From the NCBI RefSeq assembly GCF_034377145.1, contig NZ_CP139707.1, positions 939,001 to 1,003,000 on the forward strand: 64,000 nucleotides of DNA, in the 5' to 3' direction. How positions within the stretch are numbered: position 1 is the first letter of the stretch; the number at the start of each line of letters is the position of its first letter. The notes beneath the pieces are model-generated. The model did no database searches, had not been told where the DNA came from, and was given only the letters and a program-made list of their open reading frames with translations. This DNA comes from Sulfitobacter sp. OXR-159 (lineage in GTDB: Bacteria; Pseudomonadota; Alphaproteobacteria; Rhodobacterales; Rhodobacteraceae). A program made the position numbers and the translations under genes. Shown here piece by piece: positions 1 through 9,247 of this stretch.

Positions 1-180
1 ATCGCGACCGCGATGGTGATTAACCTCGTAGTGGCAGGGCTGGCTGGCACCGGTATCCCGATTTTGCTGGAGCGGTTCGGGGTCGACCCGGCGCTCGCCT
101 CGGGGGCCTTTGTGACTACGGTGACGGATGTGGTTGGCTTTTTCGCCTTCCTCGGGCTTGCGGCGCTGGTGCTGCTGTGA
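1..180 (+). CDS. mgtE: MgtE-like magnesium transporter, C-terminal fragment
   Basis: The window opens inside this gene; only the last 59 codons and the stop are present. They encode hydrophobic sequence with a [20 protein letters not shown] stretch followed by [10 protein letters not shown], which matches the final two membrane helices of MgtE-family Mg2+ channels, where the T-D-V-x-GFF motif lies near the pore. Its TGA overlaps the GTG start of the next gene (gtGTGA-type overlap), which suggests translational coupling. The N-terminal and CBS domains lie outside the window, so the family call rests on the tail alone. Confidence 0.7.
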   Translation: MATAMVINLVVAGLAGTGIPILLERFGVDPALASGAFVTTVTDVVGFFAFLGLAALVLL

Positions 181-743
181 ACGATTGCGCCACTCGGAAG
201 GCCGCGGCGCGCAAGGCGGCATTTGCCCGCCGCAAGCCGTTGTTTGAGGCGGCGAATGCCGCGCAGGCGGGGTATCTTTCCGAAGTTTTGGCAGGCTATC
301 GCGGCGTGCCGCTTTCGGGCTTTATGCCCATTCGTACCGAAATCGACCCCCGCCCGGCCATGGCCGAGGCCTGCGCCCACGGCCCGGTCGGCGTGCCGGT
401 GATCATGTGGCCCGACCACCCGCTGTCCTTTTCGCGTTGGACACCAGAGACGCCGATGGTCGCGGGCACTTTCGGCGCGATGATCCCCGAACATAACGAT
501 TTTTTTGAACCAGAGATCGTGATCGTTCCGCTGCTGGCCTTTAACCGGGAGGGGGCTCGGCTGGGCTACGGCGGCGGATTTTATGATCGGACACTGGCGA
601 TGCTGCGCGCGCGCCGGGCCACCATGGCGATTGGTTTCGCCTTTGCCGGGCAGGAGTGCGATGACATTCCGCTCGAGGAAACCGATGAGCCGCTGGATCT
701 GATCGTGACAGAGGCCGGTGTGATCGAAGTGACGCAACGCTAA
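177..743 (+). CDS. 5-formyltetrahydrofolate cyclo-ligase
   Basis: 188-aa enzyme expected to convert 5-formyl-THF to 5,10-methenyl-THF with ATP in the cytoplasmic one-carbon pool. The basic N-terminus is normal for the family. The C-terminal signature is clear: [22 protein letters not shown], in which the glycine-rich loop and YDR form the nucleotide/folate site. The GTG start overlaps the stop of the upstream mgtE-like gene, and length fits the 180-200 aa norm. The next gene is a YmdB-like phosphoesterase, a pairing common in Rhodobacteraceae. Confidence 0.9.
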   Translation: MNDCATRKAAARKAAFARRKPLFEAANAAQAGYLSEVLAGYRGVPLSGFMPIRTEIDPRPAMAEACAHGPVGVPVIMWPDHPLSFSRWTPETPMVAGTFGAMIPEHNDFFEPEIVIVPLLAFNREGARLGYGGGFYDRTLAMLRARRATMAIGFAFAGQECDDIPLEETDEPLDLIVTEAGVIEVTQR

Positions 744-800
744 CCCGCCCAGGCGGAATAAGGGTTGCCGCCAAGCCGCCTGCGTCCTAGTCCATAAGTT

Positions 801-1613
801 ATGAAGATTTTGTTTCTTGGCGATGTGATGGGCCGGGCCGGACGGCGGGCGATCACCGAAAATCTGGCGCGGCTGCGGCGCGACTGGAAGCTCGATTTTA
901 TTGTGGTGAATGGCGAAAATGCCACCGGGGGCATGGGCCTGTCGGGCGCACATGCCAAGACGTTGCTAGAGGCCGGGGCCGATTGCCTGACCCTTGGCGA
1001 TCATGCTTTTGACCAGAAAGACATGCTCAGCTTTATCGAGCAAGAGCCCCGCGTGATCCGCCCGCTAAACTTCTCCAAATCCGCGCCGGGCAAAGGGGCC
1101 AAGCTGTTCACAGCGCAGAACGGCAAGAAGGTTCTGGTCACCCAAGCGCTTGGCCAAGTCTTTATGAAACGGCCCTTTGATGATCCCTTTTCGGCGCTGG
1201 AGCCGGTGCTGAAAACCCATCCTTTGGGCGGCATGGCGCAGGCGATCATCGTCGATATGCACTGCGAAGCCACGAGCGAGAAGATGGCCATGGGCCACTG
1301 GTGCGACGGGCGGGCGAGCCTTGTCGTCGGCACCCATACCCATGTGCCGACCGCCGATGCGATGATCCTGCCGGGCGGGACGGCCTACCTCAGCGATGCG
1401 GGCATGTGTGGCGATTACCATTCGGTCATCGGCATGGACAAGGCCGAGCCGCTGCGCCGTTTCATCACCGGCATGCCGCGCGAACGTTTCACCCCCGCCA
1501 ATGGCGAGGCGACGCTGTCTGGCGTCTATATCGAAACGGATGACCGCACGGGCCGTGCCACGCGGATCGTGCCGGTGCGCGAGGGCGGTGCCCTCCAGAC
1601 CAACACGCCCTGA
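801..1613 (+). CDS. YmdB-family metallophosphoesterase
   Basis: 270-aa cytoplasmic phosphoesterase of the YmdB/TIGR00282 group; the Bacillus member hydrolyses 2',3'-cyclic nucleotides. Visible dimetal motifs are the N-terminal FLGDVMGRAGR, VVNGENATGG, TLGDHAFDQ, DMHCEATSEK and VVGTHTHVPTAD. Many homologues have GNH where this one has GDH. Length and motif order are complete. It follows the cyclo-ligase by 57 bases on the same strand. Physiological role in alphaproteobacteria is not established. Confidence 0.88.
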   Translation: MKILFLGDVMGRAGRRAITENLARLRRDWKLDFIVVNGENATGGMGLSGAHAKTLLEAGADCLTLGDHAFDQKDMLSFIEQEPRVIRPLNFSKSAPGKGAKLFTAQNGKKVLVTQALGQVFMKRPFDDPFSALEPVLKTHPLGGMAQAIIVDMHCEATSEKMAMGHWCDGRASLVVGTHTHVPTADAMILPGGTAYLSDAGMCGDYHSVIGMDKAEPLRRFITGMPRERFTPANGEATLSGVYIETDDRTGRATRIVPVREGGALQTNTP

Positions 1614-1707
1614 GGTCTGACACTGCCGACCCATGCGTCAGGCTTGCGCAGGGCGCGGCAATCGGCGTAACTGGACAACGGCCTTTTGCCCGAATGACAG
1701 GTTCTTG

Positions 1708-3480
1708 ATGGAATTTTTCAGCTTCTCTCCGACGGAGACGGCGGTGCTCACCCTCGTGGTCGTCGGCATGATGTTCGTGCTTTTCCTGCGCGAAGCTTTC
1801 CCCACCGAAGTGGTCGCCATCGCCGGTGCCGCGCTTTTGCTGGCCATCGGCGTCTTGCCCTATGACGATGCGCTGGCGGTGCTGTCGAACCCCGCGCCTT
1901 GGACCATTGCAGCCATGTTCATCATCATGGGGGCCTTGGTGCGGACCGGGGCGTTGGATGTGCTAACCCGGTTGGCCGAACGCTCGGCCAAGACCCACCC
2001 CAAGACGGCGGTGGCGGGGGTGATCCTGTCGGTCATGGCGGCCAGCGCGATTATGAACAACACGCCCGTCGTCGTGGTGATGATCCCGGTGGTGGTGCAG
2101 CTGACGCGCACGCTCAATACCAAAGCCTCTAAGCTGCTGATCCCGCTCAGCTATGCCGCGATTATGGGCGGTTCACTCACGCTGATCGGCACTTCGACCA
2201 ACCTGTTGGTGGATGGTGTGGCGCGGTCGCAGGGGATGGCGCCGTTTGGGATCTTCGAGATCCTTCCCGTGGGTCTTGTCGTCTGCACATGGGGTTTGAT
2301 TTACATGCTGTTTTTCGCCGACAAACTGCTGCCCGCGCGCGACAGCATGGCGAATATGCTCTCGGATCGCTCCAAGATGAAGTTCTTTACCGAGGCGGTG
2401 ATCCCCCCTGAAAGCAACTTGATTGGCCGCGAAGTGCTGGATGTGCAGCTGTTCAAACGCGAAGGCGTGCGGTTGATCGACGTGGTGCGCGGCGACGATT
2501 CATTGCGTCGCAACCTCAAAGGCGTTGAGCTTCAGGTCGGGGACCGCGTGGTGCTGCGGACCCAGATGACCGAGCTGTTGAGCCTGCAAAACAACAAAGA
2601 ACTGCGCCGGGTTGACCAGCTTTCGGCGGTGGAGACCACGACCGTCGAAGTGCTGATCACCCCCGGTTGCCGGATGGTGGGGCGTAGCTTGGGTTCCATG
2701 CGACTGCGGCGGCGCTATGGCGTCTATCCGCTGGCGGTGCATCGGCGGAACCAGAATATCGGCCAACAGCTTGACCAGTTGATCGTCAAAGTGGGGGACA
2801 CGCTGCTGCTGGAAGGCGCGGCAGAGGACATTCAGCGGTTGGCCAGCGAGATGAACCTCGTTGACGTGACCCAACCCTCGGCCCGTGCGTTTCGGCGGGG
2901 ACATGCGCCGATTGCCATCGCGGCGCTGGTGGGCATCGTCACACTGGCGGCCTTCAACGTCGCGCCGATCTTGGCTTTGGCCGTGATCGCTGTGGCTGTG
3001 GTGCTGGTGACCGGCTGTATCGACGCGGAGGAGGCATTCTCTTTCGTCGAAGGGCGCTTGTTGGCACTGATCTTTGCCATGTTGGCCGTGGGGGCCGCGC
3101 TGCAAAACTCAGGCGCGATTGCGCTGATCGTCGACAATATCGCGCCGGGATTGGCACAGTTGCCGCCGTTTTTCATCATCTGGGCGGTGTTCCTGCTGAC
3201 CACCACCCTGACCGAGATCGTCAGCAACAATGCCGTGGCGGTGATCATGACGCCGATCGCCATCAGCCTCAGCACTGCGCTTGGCATGGACCCGCGCCCG
3301 CTGGTTGTGGCGGTGATGATCGCGGCCTCCTGCGCCTTTGCCACGCCTATCGGCTATCAGACCAATACGCTGGTCTACGGGCCGGGTGGGTATAAATTCA
3401 CCGATTTCATGCGCATCGGGATCCCGCTGAACCTGAGCATGTCGCTGTTGGTAAGCGCGGTGATCCCGCTGTTTTGGTAA
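1708..3480 (+). CDS. SLC13-family permease with two TrkA-C domains
   Basis: 590-aa inner-membrane transporter of the ArsB/NhaD (SLC13-like) superfamily. It has an N-terminal helix set with the NNTPVVVVMIPVV motif, a soluble middle region (about residues 215-400) holding two RCK_C/TrkA-C modules, and a C-terminal set with SNNAVAVIMTPIAISLS and ATPIGYQTNTLVYGPGGY. Substrate could be sulfate, dicarboxylate or another anion; the sequence does not decide. I place the start at 1708 (MEFFSFSPTE) because the 25 upstream in-frame codons are Arg/Trp-rich and unlike a membrane protein. A second 590-aa family member lies at 7356-9128. Confidence 0.88.
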   Translation: MEFFSFSPTETAVLTLVVVGMMFVLFLREAFPTEVVAIAGAALLLAIGVLPYDDALAVLSNPAPWTIAAMFIIMGALVRTGALDVLTRLAERSAKTHPKTAVAGVILSVMAASAIMNNTPVVVVMIPVVVQLTRTLNTKASKLLIPLSYAAIMGGSLTLIGTSTNLLVDGVARSQGMAPFGIFEILPVGLVVCTWGLIYMLFFADKLLPARDSMANMLSDRSKMKFFTEAVIPPESNLIGREVLDVQLFKREGVRLIDVVRGDDSLRRNLKGVELQVGDRVVLRTQMTELLSLQNNKELRRVDQLSAVETTTVEVLITPGCRMVGRSLGSMRLRRRYGVYPLAVHRRNQNIGQQLDQLIVKVGDTLLLEGAAEDIQRLASEMNLVDVTQPSARAFRRGHAPIAIAALVGIVTLAAFNVAPILALAVIAVAVVLVTGCIDAEEAFSFVEGRLLALIFAMLAVGAALQNSGAIALIVDNIAPGLAQLPPFFIIWAVFLLTTTLTEIVSNNAVAVIMTPIAISLSTALGMDPRPLVVAVMIAASCAFATPIGYQTNTLVYGPGGYKFTDFMRIGIPLNLSMSLLVSAVIPLFW

Positions 3481-3481
3481 C

Positions 3482-4516
3482 TCAGGCGCTGCGCTGCTTT
3501 TCGGTCTGGGCGACGATCGCGTCAAACCCCGCCTGCGCCTCAAGGAAGTTGCGTGTCAGCGGCGCGGTAAGCTCGGATTGGTCCGAGAAATAGGCCCCAA
3601 CCCGGCAGATATGCGCCGCGAATTCGGGGTGCACCCCTGCATCGTCATAGCGCCGGATGCGGTCTTTGCTCAGCCAGCCACGTTTCTTGGCTTCCTTGCT
3701 GATTAGCTTAAGCCGCTGCACAGCATGGAAGGTTAGGTAAACCGAAAGGTAGTCAAGGTAGTCGGGCAGGAGGATGCCGCAGGTGGGATCGAAGGCGTCG
3801 ATTACCACGTCGACCATGTCCTGCGGGGCGACGGGCCACGCCTCATCCCCGATCAGCCAAGCGATGTCTTCGGCGCCATGGCGCAGCCCGGCATATTCAA
3901 AATCGAACCAACGCAATTTGTCATCCCGGCCAATCGCGGCATTGCCCGACCGGCAGTCCCATTTCACGAATTGCCGCGCCGGGGCGTTGATACGTTCATA
4001 GGCGGCGGTGCGGTCGAACTGGTCTGAAATGCCGCCCCCGAGGTCCTTTAGAAAGTCCACCGCATCAACGAAGTTCAGCACCCAATCGCGGTTATTGCCC
4101 AGATGCGGCATGATGGCGTTCAACTCGGTCTGGCGCGCGGCGCCATGGATGCGAAAAATGGCCGATACGGCCTCTCCCGCAAGATCAAGCTGTACCGCTG
4201 GCGCGACCTGCGCGACCTCAACATTGAGGCGGCGTTTGCCGACATCGGATTGGAACATGATTTCGCCGACCACGCCCAGACATTCGGGCAGGTCGCTGCA
4301 ATGGCGGCCAAGTTCGGTCAGCACATGGGCTTCCAAATGGGTGCGGCGAAAGTTCGGGCGCAGGGTTGCGATGACGGTACGATCGGTCAGGTGCAGCCGG
4401 AAACTTGACCGGTTCTCACCACCGGGTGCCGATACCCGTGCGACATCTTGGCCGAAATGTTTGCGCGCCGCTGCGACGATCTGCGCCTGAGCGCTTTGTT
4501 CCTTGGGTCGTGCCAT
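3482..4516 (-). CDS. APH-fold phosphotransferase family protein
   Basis: 344-aa protein with the aminoglycoside phosphotransferase/choline kinase fold. A degenerate catalytic loop, VKWDCRSGNAAI, keeps the Asp and Asn of the HxDxxxxN pattern but not the leading His. It is followed by RWFDFEYAGLRHGAEDIAWL, the metal-binding D-F-E and the usual trailing helix. It converges on the SLC13 gene with one base between stops. The changed His position leaves the substrate and even the activity open; drug resistance should not be assumed. The start is the only good Met before the fold. Confidence 0.72.
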   Translation of the reverse strand: MARPKEQSAQAQIVAAARKHFGQDVARVSAPGGENRSSFRLHLTDRTVIATLRPNFRRTHLEAHVLTELGRHCSDLPECLGVVGEIMFQSDVGKRRLNVEVAQVAPAVQLDLAGEAVSAIFRIHGAARQTELNAIMPHLGNNRDWVLNFVDAVDFLKDLGGGISDQFDRTAAYERINAPARQFVKWDCRSGNAAIGRDDKLRWFDFEYAGLRHGAEDIAWLIGDEAWPVAPQDMVDVVIDAFDPTCGILLPDYLDYLSVYLTFHAVQRLKLISKEAKKRGWLSKDRIRRYDDAGVHPEFAAHICRVGAYFSDQSELTAPLTRNFLEAQAGFDAIVAQTEKQRSA

Positions 4517-4835
4517 GGGGCCTCCGCTGGTGTTTCGGTCTGTCTAGGCGTTTTGACGGTCGAGGGTACGGCGGGTTTTGGGCAAAACAAAGGCAATTTC
4601 AGCCTATCCGCCCGGAGTGATTCGCCGCCATTCGGCATGTTTGATCTATACCAAAGGACAATGCGTCTGCGGGGCGCGTTACTGTTTCGCGATTATGTCG
4701 ACATCTGGCCTCATTCATCGAAAAAATGGAAAGAATTTGCCGAAAGAGAATTGCGCCTGTTAGTTTCGCAAGTCTGTGGGGGACGTGGCGCTGCAAAGCG
4801 GTCGCGACTGCAAAAGTATATGAGGGATTGGTGTC
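4517..4835. other. 319-base intergenic region before the repeat-protein gene
   Basis: No convincing gene. It must hold the divergent promoters of the APH-fold gene (minus) and the repeat-protein gene (plus). A 72-codon reading frame at 4637-4855 lacks a Shine-Dalgarno sequence and overlaps the repeat-protein start, so I do not call it. The 3' part (about 4690-4835) is less GC-rich than the flanking genes. GAGGGA just before 4836 is a good ribosome site. Confidence 0.6.
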
Positions 4836-6356
4836 ATGGGTTACAGATTCTCTAAAGGTTGGAACAGTAAAGACGATAGCTGGTCCACCGATGGTGCGGC
4901 GGGCAGCGGTTGCGACGCCAGCGGTACAAAGTCCTATCACAACGGCGGGGTAGAGGGGTCCTCCTTCGCGAAATGGTATGACGAAAACCTAGCCGGGAAG
5001 TTCGACGGGAGCGATGACGGCAAGGGTTCTGGTTCTGGCGGCACCAAGGGTTCCGGTTCTGGCGGCACCAAAGGCTCCGGCTCTGGCGGTACGAAGGGTT
5101 CCGGCTCTGGCGGCACGAAGGGTTCTGGTTCGGGTGGCACCAAGGGCACCGGTTCTGGCGGTACGAAGGGTTCCGGCTCGGGTGGTACGAAGGGCTCCGG
5201 TTCTGGTGGTACGAAGGGTTCCGGCTCGGGTGGCACGAAGGGCTCCGGTTCTGGCGGTACGAAGGGTTCCGGTTCTGGCGGCACGAAGGGGTCCGGTTCT
5301 GGTGGTACGAAGGGTTCCGGCTCTGGCGGTACGAAGGGCTCCGGTTCGGGCGGTACAAAGGGCTCCGGTTCTGGTGGCACCAAGGGCTCCGGTTCTGGCG
5401 GTACGAAGGGCTCTGGCTCTGGCGGCACGAAGGGTTCTGGTTCGGGCGGTACGAAGGGTTCTGGTTCGGGCGGCACGAAGGGTTCCGGCTCTGGCGGCAC
5501 GAAGGGCTCCGGCTCTGGCGGCACGAAGGGTTCCGGCTCGGGTGGCACGAAGGGCTCCGGCTCGGGTGGTACGAAGGGTTCCGGCTCGGGTGGCACGAAG
5601 GGCTCCGGTTCTGGTGGCACGAAGGGTTCCGGCTCGGGCGGCACTAAGGGTTCTGGTTCGGGCGGCACTAAGGGTTCCGGTTCTGGCGGCACGAAGGGCT
5701 CCGGTTCTGGCGGTACGCAAGGTAGTGATACCGGTGGCGACGATAAAACCGTTCTGAAATTCCTGATGGGGGAGAATGGAGAGACCACAGTCGCCGTCAC
5801 TGAGATGCCTAATGGCGAGTTGCACTTCAACCTATCACCCACAGACCCTGAAGCTGAGTCCCACGCAGATATCAACGGACTTTTCTTCAATGTGACTGAC
5901 GGGAGTGCGATCGAAGAACTGAACTTCTTCCCTGATGTGAACGCCGAGGGGTATCACCTCACGGACGTGAAGGCTGTTGATGACGGAGTTGACGGTTTCA
6001 CCGACGGTCCCCAAGCGGGGGGCAATTTTGATGTCGGTCTGCAGTTCGGCACGACCGCTGATAGTTCGGAAGGGGAGGTCAGCAGTACCAACTTTACCCT
6101 GTGGACCTTTCCCGGCTCACTGTCGTTCGAGGATATCGATCTGAGCGGGATGCGCCTCGTCGTCGACTCGGACGAGACTGGCGGGGAAGTTCTTGAGGTG
6201 ACGGGTATGGTCGATCCCGACATGGCCGACCCCGACGCCGCCGACACATCCGACGGCGCGACCGCTCTTATGGACGCGCTCAGCCTTGCCTCCATGCCTT
6301 CGGAGGAAGACGAAGAGGTCGACACCTATGAGGATGACGCCTTCGACATGGCTTAA
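4836..6356 (+). CDS. Repeat protein with 29 GSGSGGTK units and acidic C-terminal domain
   Basis: 506-aa protein of unknown function in three parts. Residues 1-63 are Ser/Gly/Asp-rich with no signal peptide ([16 protein letters not shown]). Residues 64-295 are 29 perfect-length 8-residue repeats GSGSGGTK, with one S-to-T change and Gln as the last Lys. Residues 296-506 form a folded-looking beta-rich domain ([26 protein letters not shown]) and end in a strongly acidic tail ([18 protein letters not shown]). The absence of a leader with an acidic C-terminus would suit type I secretion, but no transporter is nearby. Lys every eight residues gives a regular basic ladder. It has its own ribosome site and a strong terminator, so it is probably transcribed alone. 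I do not recognise a characterised homologue. Confidence 0.85.
   Translation: MGYRFSKGWNSKDDSWSTDGAAGSGCDASGTKSYHNGGVEGSSFAKWYDENLAGKFDGSDDGKGSGSGGTKGSGSGGTKGSGSGGTKGSGSGGTKGSGSGGTKGTGSGGTKGSGSGGTKGSGSGGTKGSGSGGTKGSGSGGTKGSGSGGTKGSGSGGTKGSGSGGTKGSGSGGTKGSGSGGTKGSGSGGTKGSGSGGTKGSGSGGTKGSGSGGTKGSGSGGTKGSGSGGTKGSGSGGTKGSGSGGTKGSGSGGTKGSGSGGTKGSGSGGTKGSGSGGTKGSGSGGTKGSGSGGTQGSDTGGDDKTVLKFLMGENGETTVAVTEMPNGELHFNLSPTDPEAESHADINGLFFNVTDGSAIEELNFFPDVNAEGYHLTDVKAVDDGVDGFTDGPQAGGNFDVGLQFGTTADSSEGEVSSTNFTLWTFPGSLSFEDIDLSGMRLVVDSDETGGEVLEVTGMVDPDMADPDAADTSDGATALMDALSLASMPSEEDEEVDTYEDDAFDMA
5025..5720 (+). repeat. Tandem array of 29 24-bp units inside the coding region
   Basis: 29 uninterrupted units of 24 bases, each encoding GSGSGGTK. 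Third positions vary freely between units (ggt/ggc, tct/tcc/tcg, acc/acg/act, aag/aaa) while the amino acids stay almost invariant, so selection seems to act on the protein. The unit length is a multiple of three, so gain or loss of units keeps the frame. A degenerate thirtieth unit (GSDTGGDD) follows. Confidence 0.97.
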
Positions 6357-6376
6357 GGGCCCGTCATTCCAGAAAT

Positions 6377-6408
6377 GAAAGGCGCGTCCCTCGGGGCGCG
6401 CCTTTTGC
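6377..6408 (+). terminator. Rho-independent terminator after the repeat-protein gene
   Basis: AAGGCGCG and CGCGCCTT form an 8-bp stem around a GC-rich loop, followed by TTTTGCTT. It lies about 20 bases after the repeat-protein stop and between convergent genes, so it may also serve the minus-strand symporter gene. Confidence 0.8.
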
Positions 6409-6418
6409 TTGTCCACTC

Positions 6419-7276
6419 TCAGCGCTTGCGAAACCAAAGCACAAAGGGCAGGGCCACCAGATACATGGTGATCCCATAGACCGCCGAGGGCAGAGCATAG
6501 GCGCTGAACCCTGATGTTTGACCCGAGATCAAAGCGGCGAGGGTGATGCCCAGAGTGGCGTTCTGGATGCCCACCTCAATCGAGATCGTCTTGCGCGTCT
6601 GCCACGCCAGTCCTGCGGCCCCGGCGATGCCAAGCCCCAGCAGCATCAATGCCGCGTTCAGGCTGATAAGCGCAGGCCCTAGGCTGGCGAGGTTCTCGGT
6701 GAAGAGCCGCCAGTTCCCGGCAAGGGCAGCCAGCACAATCACCGCAAAAAGCAGCGCGGCGAGGGCCGATAGGCCCGGCTCAATTCGCGCGGCGAGGGTT
6801 GGAGCGCCGTGGCGCAGCAGCAGCCCAAGCGCGACGGGCAGGGTGGTGATCAGAAACATCGCCATGGCAAGTGTTGCGACCGACACATCCGGGGCCGCAT
6901 CGCCCATGAAATGCCGCACGGCGATGGCGGTGAAGATCGGCACGGTCAGAATGCTCAGGAGCGAGACGACCGCCGTCAAAGTCACCGACAGCGCCACATC
7001 GCCCCGCGCGAATTTGCTGACCATGTTCGAGGTCACCCCGCCGGGGCAGAAGGACAGGATCATCAGCCCCACCGCCAGCTCTCCGCTGAGGTTGAAGGTC
7101 ACGGCTACGGCCCAAGCGGCGACGGGCACCAGCACCACTTGGCACAGCGCGCCCAACCCGAAGGCGCGCGGGTATTTCGCGACGCGGGTGAAGTCATGGA
7201 CCGTAAGGCCGACCCCCAGCGACAGCATGATGATCGCCAAAGACAGCGGCAGTACGACGTTGATTAGAATATCCAT
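6419..7276 (-). CDS. Bile acid:sodium symporter (BASS) family transporter
   Basis: 285-aa membrane protein with about nine to ten helices. The conserved FCPGGVTSNMVSKFARGDVALSV stretch, with its crossover-helix Asn, places it in the BASS/SBF family of Na+-coupled organic-anion importers. ALLSGQT-like sequence near the end (ALISGQTSGFSAYALPS) and VGIQNATLG are also typical. I choose the ATG at 7276 over the TTG four codons upstream. In roseobacters the substrate could be any small organic acid, not necessarily a bile acid. It is convergent with the repeat-protein gene and co-directional with the second SLC13 gene, 79 bases away. Confidence 0.87.
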   Translation of the reverse strand: MDILINVVLPLSLAIIMLSLGVGLTVHDFTRVAKYPRAFGLGALCQVVLVPVAAWAVAVTFNLSGELAVGLMILSFCPGGVTSNMVSKFARGDVALSVTLTAVVSLLSILTVPIFTAIAVRHFMGDAAPDVSVATLAMAMFLITTLPVALGLLLRHGAPTLAARIEPGLSALAALLFAVIVLAALAGNWRLFTENLASLGPALISLNAALMLLGLGIAGAAGLAWQTRKTISIEVGIQNATLGITLAALISGQTSGFSAYALPSAVYGITMYLVALPFVLWFRKR

Positions 7277-7355
7277 TTGTCCCCCCAAAAGCTGAAATCA
7301 GCCTAGGGGCGACAAATGCGATCTGGCAAGCCTGACGCGCGCCGGAAGCGCAACG

Positions 7356-9128
7356 TCAGAGTGGCCAAAAGACGAGGATCGCGGGGATCGACACCGCGAC
7401 CACGATGATCTCTAGCGGCAGCCCCATGCGCCAATAATCGCCAAAGGAATAGCCGCCGGGGCCAAGGATCAGGGTGTTGTTCTTATGTCCAATCGGCGTG
7501 AGGAATGCCGAGGAGGCCGCCACAGCCACCGCCATCAGGAACGGGTCGGGCGACACCCCGAGTGTCTGTGCCATCTGGATGCCCACCGGGGCGGCGACGA
7601 TGGTTGTCGCCGTATTGTTCAGCACATCCGACAGCGACATGGTCACGACCATCAACACCGTCAGTACGACCCATGCGGGCAGCCCCTCGGTCAGCCCCAC
7701 CAGCGCGCCCGCAATCAACTCGGTCCCGCCCGAGGTTTCCAGCGCCGCGCCGAGCGGGATCATGGAGCCCAACAGAACGATCACCGGCCATTCGATATGC
7801 GTGTAAAGCTCCGATAGCGGCACGATCTTGGCCAGCACATAGCCCACGACCACCAGCCCAAGCGCGATGGGCAAATAGATCAGCCCGAAGGAGGCCGCTG
7901 CCACCGCACCTGCGAACATGCCGATGGCAAGCCACGTCTTGCTGTCTTGGGTCACGGCAAGGCCACGGTCGGCCAAGGGCAGTACGCCCAGCCAGTCGGT
8001 GACATGGGCCACCGTGTCGCGGGGGACCAACAGCAGCAGAATGTCACCGGGCTTCAATTCGGTCGTGCGCAGCTGCGAGGTGATCTTGCGGCCTTGCCGA
8101 GACAGGCCCAGAAGCACCGTGCGCTGGCGCCACGAGAGGCCCACCGCCTGCGCCGTGCGACCGTTGAGGCGCGAGGCTTCGGTCACCACGACCTCGACAA
8201 TCTCAACCCCGTCGCCATCGGCCAGCAGCAGGTCTTCACGGTCACTGTCCGCCAGCGCGAGGTTCAGCGTGCTGCGAAATTCGTCCAGCCCGTCGGGCGT
8301 GGCTTCCAGCACGATTGCGTCCCCGGCCTGCAGCACCACGTTGCGCGCGGTGCCATAGCGCCTCTTACCGTCCCGCATCAGCCCAAGGATCGCCACATCG
8401 GCCTTATGTGCTTCTTCCTGTAGCTCTGCCAGACGCTTGCCGATCTGCTTGTTGCCCTCGGGCACGGTCAACTCGGCGATATATTCCGCGATATCCTCAG
8501 CTTCGATCATCGCGTCTTCGCGGGCGGGGATCAAACGCCAGCCGATCAAGGCCACGAAGATCAGCCCGGCAATGGCGGCCAAACCGCCCACCGGGGCAAA
8601 GTCGAACATCTTGAAAGGCGCCCCCAGCGATTCCTGCCGGATCGACGCGATGATGATGTTGGGCGGTGTGCCAATCAGCGTGGCCATGCCGCCAAGGATG
8701 GTGGCAAAGCTCAGCGGCATCAGGCTCAGCCCAGGCGCGCGGCCCGCTTTGCGCGCGGTCTGAATGTCGACCGGCATCAAAAGCGCCAAGGCCGCCACGT
8801 TGTTCATAAAGGCCGAGAGCACCCCGCCGACGGCCCCCATGATCGAGATATGCGCGCCCAAGCTGCGCGAACTGTCCACCAGCGTGCGGGTGATCAACAT
8901 CACCGCGCCCGAACGCACCAGCCCGGCGGAAACCACCAGCACCAGCGCCACGATCAGCGTCGCCGGATGGCCAAAGCCGTCAAAGGCGTTCTCGGTCGGG
9001 ACCACGCCTAGCACCACCCCGGCCATCAGTGCGCCAAAGGCCACGATGTCATAGCGAAAGCGGCCCCACAGCAGCAGGCCAAAGACCGCGCCAAAGAGGG
9101 TAAAGAGAATGATCTGATCTGTGGTCAT
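7356..9128 (-). CDS. SLC13-family permease with TrkA-C domains
   Basis: 590-aa inner-membrane transporter with the same layout as the one at 1708-3480: an N-terminal helix bundle with FMNNVAALALLMPV, LIGTPPNIIIASI, a central soluble region with two RCK_C modules (about residues 215-385) and a C-terminal bundle with SDVLNNTATTIVAAPVG and LTPIGHKNNTLILGPGGY. The paired NN-T and GTPPN motifs form the anion/Na+ sites in this superfamily. Sequence identity between the two paralogues looks modest, so they probably carry different substrates. It diverges from yebC. Confidence 0.88.
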   Translation of the reverse strand: MTTDQIILFTLFGAVFGLLLWGRFRYDIVAFGALMAGVVLGVVPTENAFDGFGHPATLIVALVLVVSAGLVRSGAVMLITRTLVDSSRSLGAHISIMGAVGGVLSAFMNNVAALALLMPVDIQTARKAGRAPGLSLMPLSFATILGGMATLIGTPPNIIIASIRQESLGAPFKMFDFAPVGGLAAIAGLIFVALIGWRLIPAREDAMIEAEDIAEYIAELTVPEGNKQIGKRLAELQEEAHKADVAILGLMRDGKRRYGTARNVVLQAGDAIVLEATPDGLDEFRSTLNLALADSDREDLLLADGDGVEIVEVVVTEASRLNGRTAQAVGLSWRQRTVLLGLSRQGRKITSQLRTTELKPGDILLLLVPRDTVAHVTDWLGVLPLADRGLAVTQDSKTWLAIGMFAGAVAAASFGLIYLPIALGLVVVGYVLAKIVPLSELYTHIEWPVIVLLGSMIPLGAALETSGGTELIAGALVGLTEGLPAWVVLTVLMVVTMSLSDVLNNTATTIVAAPVGIQMAQTLGVSPDPFLMAVAVAASSAFLTPIGHKNNTLILGPGGYSFGDYWRMGLPLEIIVVAVSIPAILVFWPL

Positions 9129-9247
9129 ATATCCGGTCTAACGTGGTTGCCCCAAAGGAGGAAAGCTAAGCACAGGCCGGGTGGCTTGTTCCAGCGGTGA
9201 TGCTGGCATATAGAGTGGCGCAAACGCATTGCCAGAACGAGGTATTC

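Noticed and set aside
3482..4516. Aminoglycoside resistance gene
   Set aside because: The APH fold is present but the catalytic His is replaced, and the family includes many non-resistance kinases. No resistance context is present.
4637..4855. 72-codon frame upstream of the repeat protein
   Set aside because: No ribosome site, overlap with the well-supported start at 4836, and no recognisable features.
4937..5890. Long minus-strand frame of PPEPEPFV repeats (317 codons) over the repeat array, and other open frames on both strands
   Set aside because: A 24-bp repeat without stop triplets leaves every frame open. The minus frames lack ribosome sites, and the plus-strand frame has flanking domains, a ribosome site and a terminator.
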